Assembly (NCBI GenBank): GCA_030272155.1
Contig: CP126191.1
Coordinates: 456,501-520,500 of the forward strand
Direction: 5' to 3'
Length of the DNA stretch: 64,000 nucleotides
Source of the DNA: Tetradesmus obliquus
Taxonomy: Eukaryota; Chlorophyta; Chlorophyceae; Sphaeropleales; Scenedesmaceae
Within the stretch, counting starts at the first letter, position 1, and every line of letters starts with the position of its first letter. A model generated the notes under the pieces. The model made no database searches. It was not told the origin of the DNA and saw only the letters and a program-made list of their open reading frames with translations. Position numbers and translations under genes: made by a program. This document shows positions 23,191-33,480 of this stretch, one piece after another.

Positions 23191-25829
23191 CTACTGCTGC
23201 TGCTGCTGCTGCTGGATGGCTCTGTTTAAAAGCTGCAGCAAGTACTGCTGTTTCTGGCGGGCGCCCTTCAGATCATCCCACTCAAAGTAAGGCACACTGA
23301 CCACAACCTGGCTGCGCGCTGCTAGCACCCTGTTCCTGTGCTGGCTGCGGCCATCCAACCGCCTGTCAGGCCACAGGAAATGGGTGGGACCATCCGCCTC
23401 AATGGCCAGCCGCACACCACCTGCAGGGTGGCAAACACCTGCTGCTGAAATGCCGAGGGAGGCTGTGTTGCTCTAGTTTGATGGCTTTCAGAACAAGCGT
23501 CACTGCAGTGCTGCAGCTGCTGCTGTGTCAGGGCCCCTGCCAGGCCCCTGCCACCCACCAGCTGCCCATCCAGCAACCACAGGTGCACCTGATGCAGCTG
23601 CCTCAGGTCTTCTGTTTTTAACTCCCTCCACTGCTGCTGGCTGCTGGCAGCTGCCTGTGCCAGCTGCACAACGCTGCCTGCCAGCTGCTGCGCGTCCTGC
23701 ACTGCCACAGACCAGCACAGGTTGCACACATTTTGAATGTTCAGCTGCTGGCCGCTGCTGCGTGTCTGCAGCTGCAGTGCATGCTGCAGCAGGCCAGCCA
23801 GCAGCTGCTCATCCCTGTGGCCCAGCACTGCACATGCCAGCGCAGTGTTGGCCAGGTTCTGCCCAGTCATGGCAGGCAGCAGCCTGCCCCACTGCTCCTG
23901 GCTGTCCAGTGCACCAAACAGCTCAGCCGGGTACACCCTGACCTGTGCACATGCCCACAGGCTGTTGGCTACAAGCTGGGGGTTGGCAGCAGCTAGCTTT
24001 CTTGTCAGGCCTGCAAGCAGGTGCTGCAGTTGCTGTGACTGCTGCACTTGTTGCTGCTGCTCATCAGTCAGCTGCTCTGCAAACTTGGCAACTGCCCACA
24101 GGCTGTTAGACACACCCTGGGGGCTGGCCTCAGCTAGCCTGCTGGCCAGGTGCTGCAACACCACCTGCAGCTGCTGCATCTGCACTTTCCCACCCATTGT
24201 AGCTACTGCCCACAGGCTGTTGGCCACATGCTGGGGCTTGGCATCTGGCAGCAGCCTCACCAGGGCAGCTAGCAGCTGCTGCACTTGCTGCTCTGTTGGG
24301 GCCTGCCCCATTGTAGCCACTGCCCACAGGCTGTTGGCCACTGCTTGAGAGGTGGCACCGGGCAGCAGCCTCACAAGGGCAGCCAGCAGCTGCTGCAGCT
24401 GCTGCTCTGTTGGGGTCTGCCCCAATTCTGCTGCTGCCCACAGGCTATTGGCCACATGCTGGGGCTCAGCACCTGGCAGCAGCCTCACCAGGGCAGCCAG
24501 CAGCTGCTGCGCCTGCCCAGGCTCCATCTGCCACTCTGCCTTGGCTGCACCATACAGCACATTGGCAGGCTGCTGTGACCTGTCAATGTCATGCTGCCGC
24601 TGCATGAACCGGTCCAGGCAGGCAGCAAACAGGCCTGTGTGGGTGTGGCCCAGCAAGCCCAGCCCCCACACCAGCTGTGCCAGTGCAAAGCAGCCGCACT
24701 GATCCAGCACCCCCGGCAGCAGCAGCGAGTCCATATCCGCCAGCAGCTGCTGCACCACCTGCTGCTGCTGCATGCTGCCTCTCAGCTTGCCTTGCTGCTG
24801 CCAGTTGCCCAGTGTGTTGACTATTGCTGCCATATGGATGTAGTTCATACTGCTGCCGTGCTGCTGCACGAGCTGCTGCAGCTGCGTCACTGTGGTTGCC
24901 TTCTTGATCTTGGTTGTCAGCAGAGGGGCATCAATGGCCTGATTGTGCGTGCAGGGAGCAGCACACACAGAGTGAGTTGCAGGAGATCTACCACACGATG
25001 GGAACACATGGTAGAGGCATGCGAAGCGATGTGCTGGCCTGCTTGATCTCGGCTATTGGGTGTTTTGAAATGAAAGCATGCAACAAGCATCAGTTTGGTA
25101 TGAGATCACCACGCATGCACTCAGCAGCTGCACGAGCTTGCCGTCAAATGGTCAACAAAGCCATTGCTGGTGCACATGATAGGTGCACTGCCATAGCTGC
25201 ACAAATTTGCACACACACACACACCGCCAACATACCAGCGAATGCATACCTGTCGTCCCTTCTTCCAAGTGCTTGCCCGCCCAGCACGCCTGTCATGCCC
25301 AGCAGGCACACCTGCCCTGTTTGGGCTGCTATGGCTGCTGAATGTGCTGTTGTGACTGCTCGTGAGGCTGTTGCGCGCTACGCCTATACCTGCCTTTGCA
25401 GCAGGCACTTTCCCTGCGTCTGCTGCGTCTGCTGGGCTGCTGCTTTGCCCTCTGCCACTGCTGTTGGAATCGGAAACGTTTTTGCTTTATTTAATCTTTT
25501 TTATCCTGTAGGTCTTGCAGCAGGCGACTCCTGAGGCTGCCGGGAGCATCCCTGCTGCCAGCAGCAGCGGACTGTGCTGGTGCCCTGGAGCTGCTGGTGA
25601 AGTGCTGCTGCAGCAAGGCAGGCGCTGCCCATTGCTGCTGCCCAGCACGCCGCAACAGCTGCTGCGCATTGCTGCTGCCAAGCAAACGACTGTTGCTTTC
25701 TATAACCTTTGTGGCAAGTCTGCGTCCTGCTGGCCTGCCAACTAGCAGCAGTGCCTGCCCAACAGTAGCAGCACCAGCAGCAGCACTGCCAGCAGCTGCA
25801 AAGCTGCCTTTCACAAGGGCTATCAGCAT
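23191..25829 (-). pseudogene. OPR-RAP protein, copy 2, frameshifted before the RAP domain
   Basis: This paralogue of the 14-17 kb gene has its main exon from 24938 (after CAATCAG). OPR repeats run uninterrupted (QQLLAALVRLLPGAEPQHV, VANSLWA and so on) with the Trp intact where copy 1 has a stop. Near 23430 about 35 codons present in copy 1 are missing and the frame shifts. The RAP domain (RLAIEADGPTHFLWPD, VVVSVPYFEW) continues in another frame to 23191, while the open frame stops at 23322. Upstream, an exon ending at 25250 (WKKGRQ then GTATGC) is in phase with 24938. A Ser/Arg/Ala leader from the ATG at 25829 looks like an organelle presequence. The gene may produce an OPR protein without RAP, or be dead. 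Confidence 0.7.
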
Positions 25830-26458
25830 CACTATCAGCTTAACAAACCACACTTATCTTGGGACACACCCCATTGCAATAGGGGTGAAGGGCCACGGCC
25901 TGAGGGCTTCAGCAGACTGTTTCGACGCGTACGAGTTGTGAGCCGGTGTTGCCTGCTAGTAACAATGCGACCGTTTAACTTAAAGAGTATACAAATATGT
26001 TGAGAAACGAGTGGGTTGGAGACGCCAACTTACCCTCGGTTTCGGGCAGCTGAACAGACAACTGCTTCCGGCACCCGGTGCACTCGGGTTCCCTCGATCT
26101 GTGTGTAGGTCTGTGTGTAGAGGGGGCTGGCATGTACAGGCGGCTGGCCCGGGTCAATGACCTGGTGCGCTTAGTGCAGGTGACTGAAGTTGCAGCCTCT
26201 GGCCCTGCCCGACTGAGCTGTGGCACATTTGCACTTGCAGTGTGGTGAGCCTGCTGTCACCGCCCTGGCCAGCACGTACCAGCGTGCTGCGAGCGTGGAC
26301 TGCCGGTAACAACGGCGACTCAGCAGCCCTGGCGCATGTTTAGGCTAGGCACCCAGTACTGACATTTGGTATGGACACCAGATCCCGCAACCCTGAGGCC
26401 TGTCAACTCAATCGGCTCACGCCCAAACTCGCAGGCCTGCATACAAGTTACAGTCAGT
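25830..26458. other. Spacer with one possible minus-strand exon
   Basis: Around 26090-26030 the minus strand reads ECTGCRKQLSVQLPE followed by a good donor (GAGG then GTAAGT). The C-x2-CR-x2-L wording recalls half of an LSD1-type zinc finger. No partner exon was found on either side, so this may be a gene remnant or chance. Otherwise nothing is seen. Confidence 0.25.
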
Positions 26459-26479
26459 CCCCTACCAACGCCAGGGGGG
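26459..26479 (+). repeat. Left terminal inverted repeat
   Basis: It is inverted relative to 28981-29001; the G run is one base longer here. Confidence 0.8.
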
Positions 26480-26540
26480 GTTCACCCCCAGTGAAATGAG
26501 TTTACTCAAGGCGGTTTACTCCAGATTCCAGTGGCGGATT

Positions 26541-26740
26541 ACGGTGTAACCTTTGCGCTTTGCGGATAACCCGAGTTACTCCCAGGGGTTTACTCTGAGT
26601 AAACGTAGTTTATCACGGGTGACGTGCTGGATAAATTCAGGGAGTAAACCAGCTTTACCTCGCTATCCTGGAGCAATCCAGTCGGAGTAATCTCGAGTGA
26701 GTAATCGTTGGTTACTCGCAAAGCGCAAAGGTTACCCCGC
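26541..26740. repeat. Subterminal foldback in the left end
   Basis: About 38 bases around TAACCTTTGCGCTTTGCG (26547-26564) recur inverted around CGCAAAGCGCAAAGGTTA (26717-26734), with GAGTAA-like flanks on both, so this end alone can form a hairpin. Confidence 0.7.
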
Positions 26741-28980
26741 TACCCTTGGGTCAACAAGTCGAGTAAACAGTTGTGCTCAGCACAAGATCAACAGCAGAAG
26801 GGAACAACCAGCTGCTGCTGCTGTTGCCCGCACTCCTGGCCTTTGTCAGCTACCTGCTGCTGCAGCTGCTTCTCCTCTTCTTGCCACCGTCTAGGCTGCC
26901 AACATTGCTGCTAGCATCACCAGCAAAAGAATTATGGCCTCATGGCCTGACAATGCCACGACACTGATCACTGCATTAGTTTCTGCCTTCTAAAGTTATG
27001 CCAAACAGAGCAGAGCACGCAGACAGCAACTCCACCAGCAATCCTGATGGAGGTCTGTCATCACTCGCATACAATGTTGCAAAAAGCCCGCTTGGCAGGC
27101 AACCGCATAGCAGTGCTGTTGTACCAACACAGCTAATCAACCAGCGTGACACACCAAACTATCTCTGATCACCTGCCATGCCAGGTTCAAAGCCAGAATA
27201 CAAGTGCTGTCGCCCACCAACACCGTCAGCAGATCAATGGCTGAGCGTGCGCCCATTCAGGGCTCTGACGGCAGGCACTCAAGGTGCTGATGCTGGACAG
27301 CCGTGTCCGCCTTGTGAGTATAAGGACAAACTTGGGTGCGTTCGTGTGTGCTTGGTTGTGGCATCTCTGCACAAAGGTCAGCAGGCAGAGCAGGCCGCAT
27401 GAGCTGGTCAGTTACAGGTTAACCAAAACGCACCTTACACAGATGTTATGGTTATCCATTCACAACTGACAACCAACAATCAAGCGCAAGCAGCAGCGCA
27501 GGATGAGTACGCAAGCCTGCCTCAGTTGCACCTGTCTCTGACGCTGCTGTGGTTGCCTAGTGCAATGTACAGCACACCCAGCTGTTGCAGCCTGCCAAGG
27601 GCAACTGTGCCAACTGACTCAGGAAAGATATAATCAATCCTCTGTGGCGTGCTGCTCCCTGCACACTGGCCGCACCTGTAGCAACGAACAATAGTGCTTT
27701 TACTGCAGGATTTGTCACTGGTTGTGCACCACTGGCTCGGGAGCCGTCACTGCTGCCACATCATAGAGCCGCCAGCGGCCCTAGGCCGCGGGGCTGGGAG
27801 GTTGTTGTTGTTGGTGGTGGTGGTGGTGGGGCGGGGGCGACGGCAGCTGAGGACCAGAAACACCTGCAGCCATGGAGAAAACTTCAGGAGTGTAAGTGCT
27901 GATTTGATGTCGTCATGCAGCTGTCTTGGAACATGTCTGCAACCTCGGCTTCGCCTGCACATGCGCATGTAAACAGTTGCACAGAATCTTGCAGCACCGC
28001 AATTTGCTGGTTTTTGATACAAGACTGCTCACAACCACAGTTCCTTCATTTTATCGGAAATGATATACGCTGTGCTGCAAGTGCCAAAAACGGCCCCACG
28101 TTGCCAAGCTGCTGTTTCAAACAGCAAGTTGCTGTGGGTGCCACAGTACAGGTGCTGTAGGTGCTGGCAGCAGCAGCGGTGGTCTGCCCTGCAGCCCCTG
28201 GTGTTCACCTCCAATACAGACGAGCCAGCGGATGACAAGCCTTCGGTTGTTGCGGAACACCCACAAGACGTTCATCGTAGGTGCTTCAGAAGACCGCAGA
28301 CTGCGGTTGCAAGGCAGCTGGGTGGTTGCAGCTCGGTGCTCCTAGCAACCCCTCGAGATGCATGCTGCTCCTGGTATGATGATACACCGTCTTTAGAACA
28401 TCTGAATTTCCATGTTTGCGAGTCGGCATGTACATAGCGCTCGATGCGAGCCGTCTGCACCTGGGCTGCTCCGGTGCTTAGTCGCAAGGAGCTGCGATCA
28501 GCTGTCGTGCGTTCCTTAAGCAACCTCATGAACGAAAATGTCAATGCAGAAGTTGCCTGCCCACGGTGCTTCCTACAAGCGAAGCCAGTGACAGGCAGCT
28601 TGAATTCTGTCACATGTTGTGACAGCGGTGGAACGTGTTTCATTGGGTGATGGGGTCCTCAATGTTGAAAGCGATTGAAACAGCTTAACACTGCGTGTCT
28701 GTGGCCAGACAGTCAGCAGCAGGCAGAGTTATCCAGGACACTGCTGGCAGCAGCAGCAGCCGAGTAAGTGTTTACTCGTGAACGACAGCGGATACCCAGC
28801 CGGATAAACCTGTGTTGGAGTTTTAGTCCGAGTAATACACCGTTTACACTGGGTAAAGGCCAGAGTACGTGGTTACCCGCCAGGCTAAGCGGGTATCCCC
28901 CTGAGTAAACAGGTTGCCGGGTTTACTCCGAGTAAAGCACCAGGTAAAGCCCCTAATCCGGGATAAGTAGCCGGGTAAAA

Positions 28981-29001
28981 CCCCCCTGGCGTTGGTAGGG
29001 G
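28981..29001 (-). repeat. Right terminal inverted repeat
   Basis: Reverse complement of the left end, CCCCTACCAACGCC plus six G. Confidence 0.8.
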
Positions 29002-30111
29002 TCACACGCCATAGCTGCGCAGCCTTGCGGCATGCCATGCCACTTGCAACACATGCAGCATGACTGCAGCAATGTGGTGCACGCCATCAAACAACCAACT
29101 CAGCTGAGCCGGGCCCACAGGCAGCCAGCGGCACAACAGCTATGCTGTTGCCATGCAGTACTACAGCACGCCCAAGCAGCCTGCCCTGACGGCTCTGATA
29201 GTATTCTTAAACACCACTTATTTCCTGAGTGTGGTAGGTGTGGTGCAGCACCCAATCAGCTGAATGCCAAACCCAATTCTTGTACACAGACATCAGCCTG
29301 CAGGAATTCGTCATCTGGATCAGGCATGACTATCTCCCAATCGCAGGGTGGTGCTGCTCTACACGCCGGGCACAGGTCACATGTGACCTGGATTAGCAGC
29401 AGTACGCTCACACATCCTAGAGCAAAACTGCACACATGCATATGCATAATGCACAACATCGGAAGGCCGGTCAGTCAGCGGCAAAAGGTGGACGCTGAGA
29501 AAGACTGACATTGGGCATGCCTGCTGCACAACGCAGTACATATGGCTATTGCTGCCAACACTTGCCCGCCAGCAGCAGTGCAGCTTGCAAGTTAGGCACA
29601 AGCTGCCTCTGCAAACCGCCATCAACAGTTATGAAAACTGCCAGATTGCCGGCCCATCCCCTCACTGCAAACCTGCAACAGGGTATAGAGACAACGCGCA
29701 ACATCCCCTGCTGGTTGGACAAGGTCATAAGCAACTTGCGAGCGACACAGCATATGCTGTTGTGTGGTGCATACAACTTGCCCACCAGCGACAACCGAGC
29801 CACAACATCAGCTGATCGATTTTATCACTTCCCACGTCCGCTGCAAACGACAAACCACACAAAGCAACACAGCAGAAGTAGTTCAGTGCAGTCAGTGCGC
29901 CGATTCACCCGCCGTTGCGACATGACACGAACAAAGAGTATGGACGTGCGACTTGCATCTCACATAACTTGCACCGCCACACAACATGTTGCAAAGATAC
30001 AGCAGCGCAGCTTGGCTCTCAGACAAGCCCACTGCTGGCATCAACACGCTCTTCTCTCCAGGCCAGCTGCGGCAGCTCCTGATTCCCGCTGCACTTCCTG
30101 GTGCGAACTTC
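29002..30111. other. Intergenic, no gene seen
   Basis: Lies beyond the 3' end of the METTL18-like gene. Several ORFs of 60-200 codons overlap each other on both strands without splice context or recognisable family, so none is called. Confidence 0.45.
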
Positions 30112-31956
30112 TCACAGGAAGTATGGTGTGATGGCCTCCGGGAAGTTGAGTTTCAAAATCTCGCGTTTGTTGCTCTGGCCGTCCTCCACCCTCCACACCT
30201 AGCAGCAGCAGCAGCAACAGCAGCAACAAACAAGAATTGCAGGGAGTGCTCAACACCAGCAGAGAGACAACTGGCGGAACAGCAGCAGCAGAATATACAA
30301 GCACTTCTGCAGCCTGTCGAACCTACACATCAAACCATGCATGCATCACCACTCGCGACTGCCCAGTTGCATCATATGACACACGATGCTGACTATACTT
30401 GTTATTGTAACAATGTAACATGTTATGTAGCAACCTGTGTGCACTCCAGGATGCCGTCTGCCTTGACCAGGTCGGTGAAGCTGGCTGTGCTGCCGCCCAC
30501 ACCAAAGTAGAAAGACTTGGCAGCCACATATACCACCCCATGCGGCGGCTGCAGCACCTGCAAGCAGCAGCAGCAGTAACAGCATGTCATAACCCCGCAG
30601 CAGCCACAGTCTTAAGGTTGTGTTCTGTGATCACTGCAGCTGCGCTGAACTGCACCAACAGACAACGCTTACAAATACACTGCGCACGCCGCTGCACGCA
30701 TGCATGTTGTTGTTATGTTGTTACTTGTCCAGAGTCAGTCGCCGCACCTGCTTTATGCAGCTCAGCAGCCGCGCCTGGCTCTCTCTGCTGTAGATGGTCT
30801 CTGCTGTGAGGATGATGTCGTAGTAGCCCCCTAGGCCGTGCATGGCCATCATGTGGCCCACAGCCTCCCAATCGCCTGGCGGGGCAGCAGAAGGCAGCAA
30901 ACAAGAAGACAGAAGAGTTCTCAGCGCACCCAAGAGTGGTGCTGACACATGCAGGTGAAAACTCCCAGCGCGGTTGATCCAGTTGGGTTCATTGTTGCTA
31001 GCTGGACTGCCGGAGGCTGTGCCCCCAGCCTCCCGGTTGCCTGGCAGCACAGCTAGTATCACACATAGTGTCACGCATGCCATTACACATAACATCACAC
31101 ATCATGTGTGGAGGTATGATTGGCTTATAGAAGCCCACGTTGTGATCTTGCAAGGTTGCTATATTGTAAGGTTTGTGGATGCCGTGTTACAGATGTGCAA
31201 GGAAATCCACACCCCAAAGCTGCACACAGCAGGCTGCACAGAAGTGTCGCGCAGGGGCAAGCTGCGGCTGCAAGGTAGCACAGATGTAAGCGGCCTGACA
31301 ATATGATAGAATGCAGGCTGACACCTACCTGCAAAGTAACGTGCTCCCTCTCTGCACACTCCCTGCTCTAGGCGCGCTAGGTTTGCCCTGACATTGGGGA
31401 TCGTCAGGGAGGTGATGACCTGCTTATTGAAGTCCTGCAAGGGCACACACATCACACGGTTGCAGTAAAGGCATGTGAAGCCAGTGCCCGCAAAGCTGAG
31501 TGCATGTGCATGAGAATACATACACTGCAACCCATCAAAACTGCAAGCACAGCTGTCAAGCCAACCAGCCGTGTCCCCAGCGCATCGCACCTGGTAGTGC
31601 ACAGCAGCACCTGCCAGCTGGCACAGTATGCCAGGCAGGCCGTGCCCACAGCCCAGTTCCAGCACCTTCTTGCCCTGCAGCAGCCAGCAGCAGCAGCAGC
31701 AGCAGCAGTAGCAGCAACAGCGGCAGTGCCACAGATGTAAGGCGCAGGTGCAGTGCAGCAGTATCTATGCAAGCATACTCTGTGTTGACATCCAACACCA
31801 TGAACAGCTGAGCGCTTGAACAGCCACGGTTGCATATGCGCTGCCAGCGCGTGCAGTGTCCCAAGCTGTCACACATGCACTCATGCAGCATGTGTGCTCT
31901 GCAGCTGCATTGCCTGATGCTAGTATATGTGCTGCTCCCATGCACCCCTCCTCGAC

Positions 31957-31992
<36 letters not shown>

Positions 31993-32137
31993 GCTGCTGC
32001 TGCTGCTGCTGCTTTGACCCACCCGCAGCGATGTGCGTGGTGTCTGCTCCTGCAGCAGCTGCGGTGTGAGCTGGTGCTGCTGTATGAGGAAGTTGCACAG
32101 GTCAACTGCACCCTCCCACAGCTTGAAGCCGCCTGCA

Positions 32138-32170
<33 letters not shown>

Positions 32171-33153
32171 GTTGGCTAACAATGAAGGCAAGGGCGTGCA
32201 CACCACCGCAGCAGCCGAGGGAGGCTACATGCGGAAGGAGCTTTGAAGTAGCTTGCTGTCTAAAGCCTACAAGCATAGCTTACATGTCTGTTCGCAGGCT
32301 AGCTTAGCATTTGCCACGGCTGCTACTGCGACCCAGCAGCAGCTGCTCATGCTGGCACTCCTAGAACAACTGTGCTCCAGGTATTGCTGGGGTGCTGTTG
32401 CGACTGCTGCTGCTGCTGCCGTCGTGTTCACCTTCATATTTGCGCGGCACCAGGTCGCTGGCTTGCAGCTCCGGCTCTGCCAGTGCTGCTGCTGCCTGCT
32501 CACTGGTCACCACACCCTGCAGACAGGCACCAGGCAGTGTCAGTGTGGTCACACTGCGGTGTCACACTGCGGTGTCACACTGCGGTGTCACACTGCCGTG
32601 TAAGCAAATGGTGCTTGTGTTGCCGGTGCGCAACAACGGCACTGGTGTACGCGCGTGACCAGGGTTTTATATTATGACGGGGGCGCAAGCAAGCACAGCT
32701 GCATTGCAAAGGGTGGGCATCCTGTGGTGCGCAGTGCCAGCTGCAAGTGGCATCTGCCATGCCAAGACTGCTTCAGGACAGCTGGCAACACCCCGCAGCC
32801 ATGCGACAGCGATAGAGACATAGTCTCTGGCCCTACAACTGCTGCTGCTGCTGTTGCTGCTGAGACCTGCCTTGAGCAACGCCACTTCATTGTCCAGCGT
32901 CACGATGCTTGGCTCATCCTTGACCTGCAAGCCCAGCAAGCAGCATGCACCACGCATCAAGAAGAGCTGGTTACACTATACTTAGCTGTTGCATGCTGAG
33001 TTTGTATGGGGCATGCAAGCTCACCTTCAACCCCTGCTGCTGTGGCACCTCTTCTGCTGTAACCCCCTCTTCTGTTGAACTTGTGTATGCTACAGGATCG
33101 CTGTTTGCTTGTGAGCCTACAGCTCCAAAGAAGTTGAAGGAAAAGTTTTCCAT
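30112..33153 (-). CDS. METTL18: Protein-histidine N-methyltransferase, METTL18/HPM1 family
   Basis: Exons (minus): 33153-33025, 32924-32867, about 32516-32432, 32132-32023, 31674-31591, 31434-31329, 30875-30748, 30557-30435, 30198-30112. The start MENFSFNFF and DLVPRKYEG then GFKLWEGAVDL match METTL18. KKVLELGCGHGLPGI is the SAM-binding motif. Then come DFNKQVITSLTIPNV, GDWEAV, YYDIILTAETIYS, VVYVAAKSFYFGVGGS and the final FPEAITPYFL. METTL18 methylates His245 of ribosomal protein uL3 (RPL3) in animals, and yeast Hpm1 does the equivalent, so that target is inferred. All junctions from 32432 down are in phase. The join between 32867 and 32516 is not, so a small exon or another splice site is missing there. 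Several introns end in CTG runs. Confidence 0.88.
31020..31058 (-). repeat. Diverged copy of a METTL18 exon start inside its own intron
   Basis: The minus strand reads GCTGCCAGGCAACCGGGAGG then CTGGGGGCACA, close to the acceptor and start of the exon at 30875 (CCGCCAGGCGATTGGGAGG then CTGTGGGCCACA). Confidence 0.5.
32548..32599 (+). repeat. 13-bp tandem repeat, four units
   Basis: GTCACACTGCGGT repeated four times (last unit one change), in an intron of the METTL18-like gene where the splice path is unresolved. Confidence 0.85.
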
Positions 33154-33480
33154 GCCTGAGTGTACCAGAGGCACACGATTGTCAAAAAGCAGAACTAGCG
33201 GAATCTCATATCTGGCAAGAGACTACTGCTTCCCACTGCTGCTCTGAAACCAGGTCAACGACTTGCTACGCCGCACAAAACGAAAGTTTAGGAACGTATG
33301 CAGCGGAAGGTGAACCATTGTTGATCATGACGCACTACCACACTCCAAGAACGACTCGGGTTTTGCGTGCAGTGCCGGCGGTATCGTTGAAGGCCGCGAC
33401 GCTCACGACATGGCCACCTTTCCACTGTCGCTCTGCTGCGATCGTTTTCTGCTTATTCATACATACAAAAGCTGGTCAAG
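33154..33480. promoter_or_regulatory. Shared divergent promoter region of METTL18 and the CBS gene
   Basis: Only 327 bp separate the two start codons, which face away from each other, so promoters and 5' UTRs of both must lie here or overlap. No TATA box or known motif can be singled out. Confidence 0.4.

Larger units (their letters stand above)
26459..29001. mobile_element. TIR-flanked element without recognisable transposase
   Basis: Both ends begin with the same inverted 21 bp, CCCCTACCAACGCC followed by a run of G. The subterminal 250-300 bp on each side are packed with GTTTACTC/GAGTAAAC and GGTTACCC/GGGTAACC motifs in both orientations, typical of DNA-transposon transposase-binding regions. 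The 2.5-kb interior has no ORF resembling a transposase, so it is probably non-autonomous. A clean target-site duplication was not found, and the superfamily is unknown. Confidence 0.7.
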
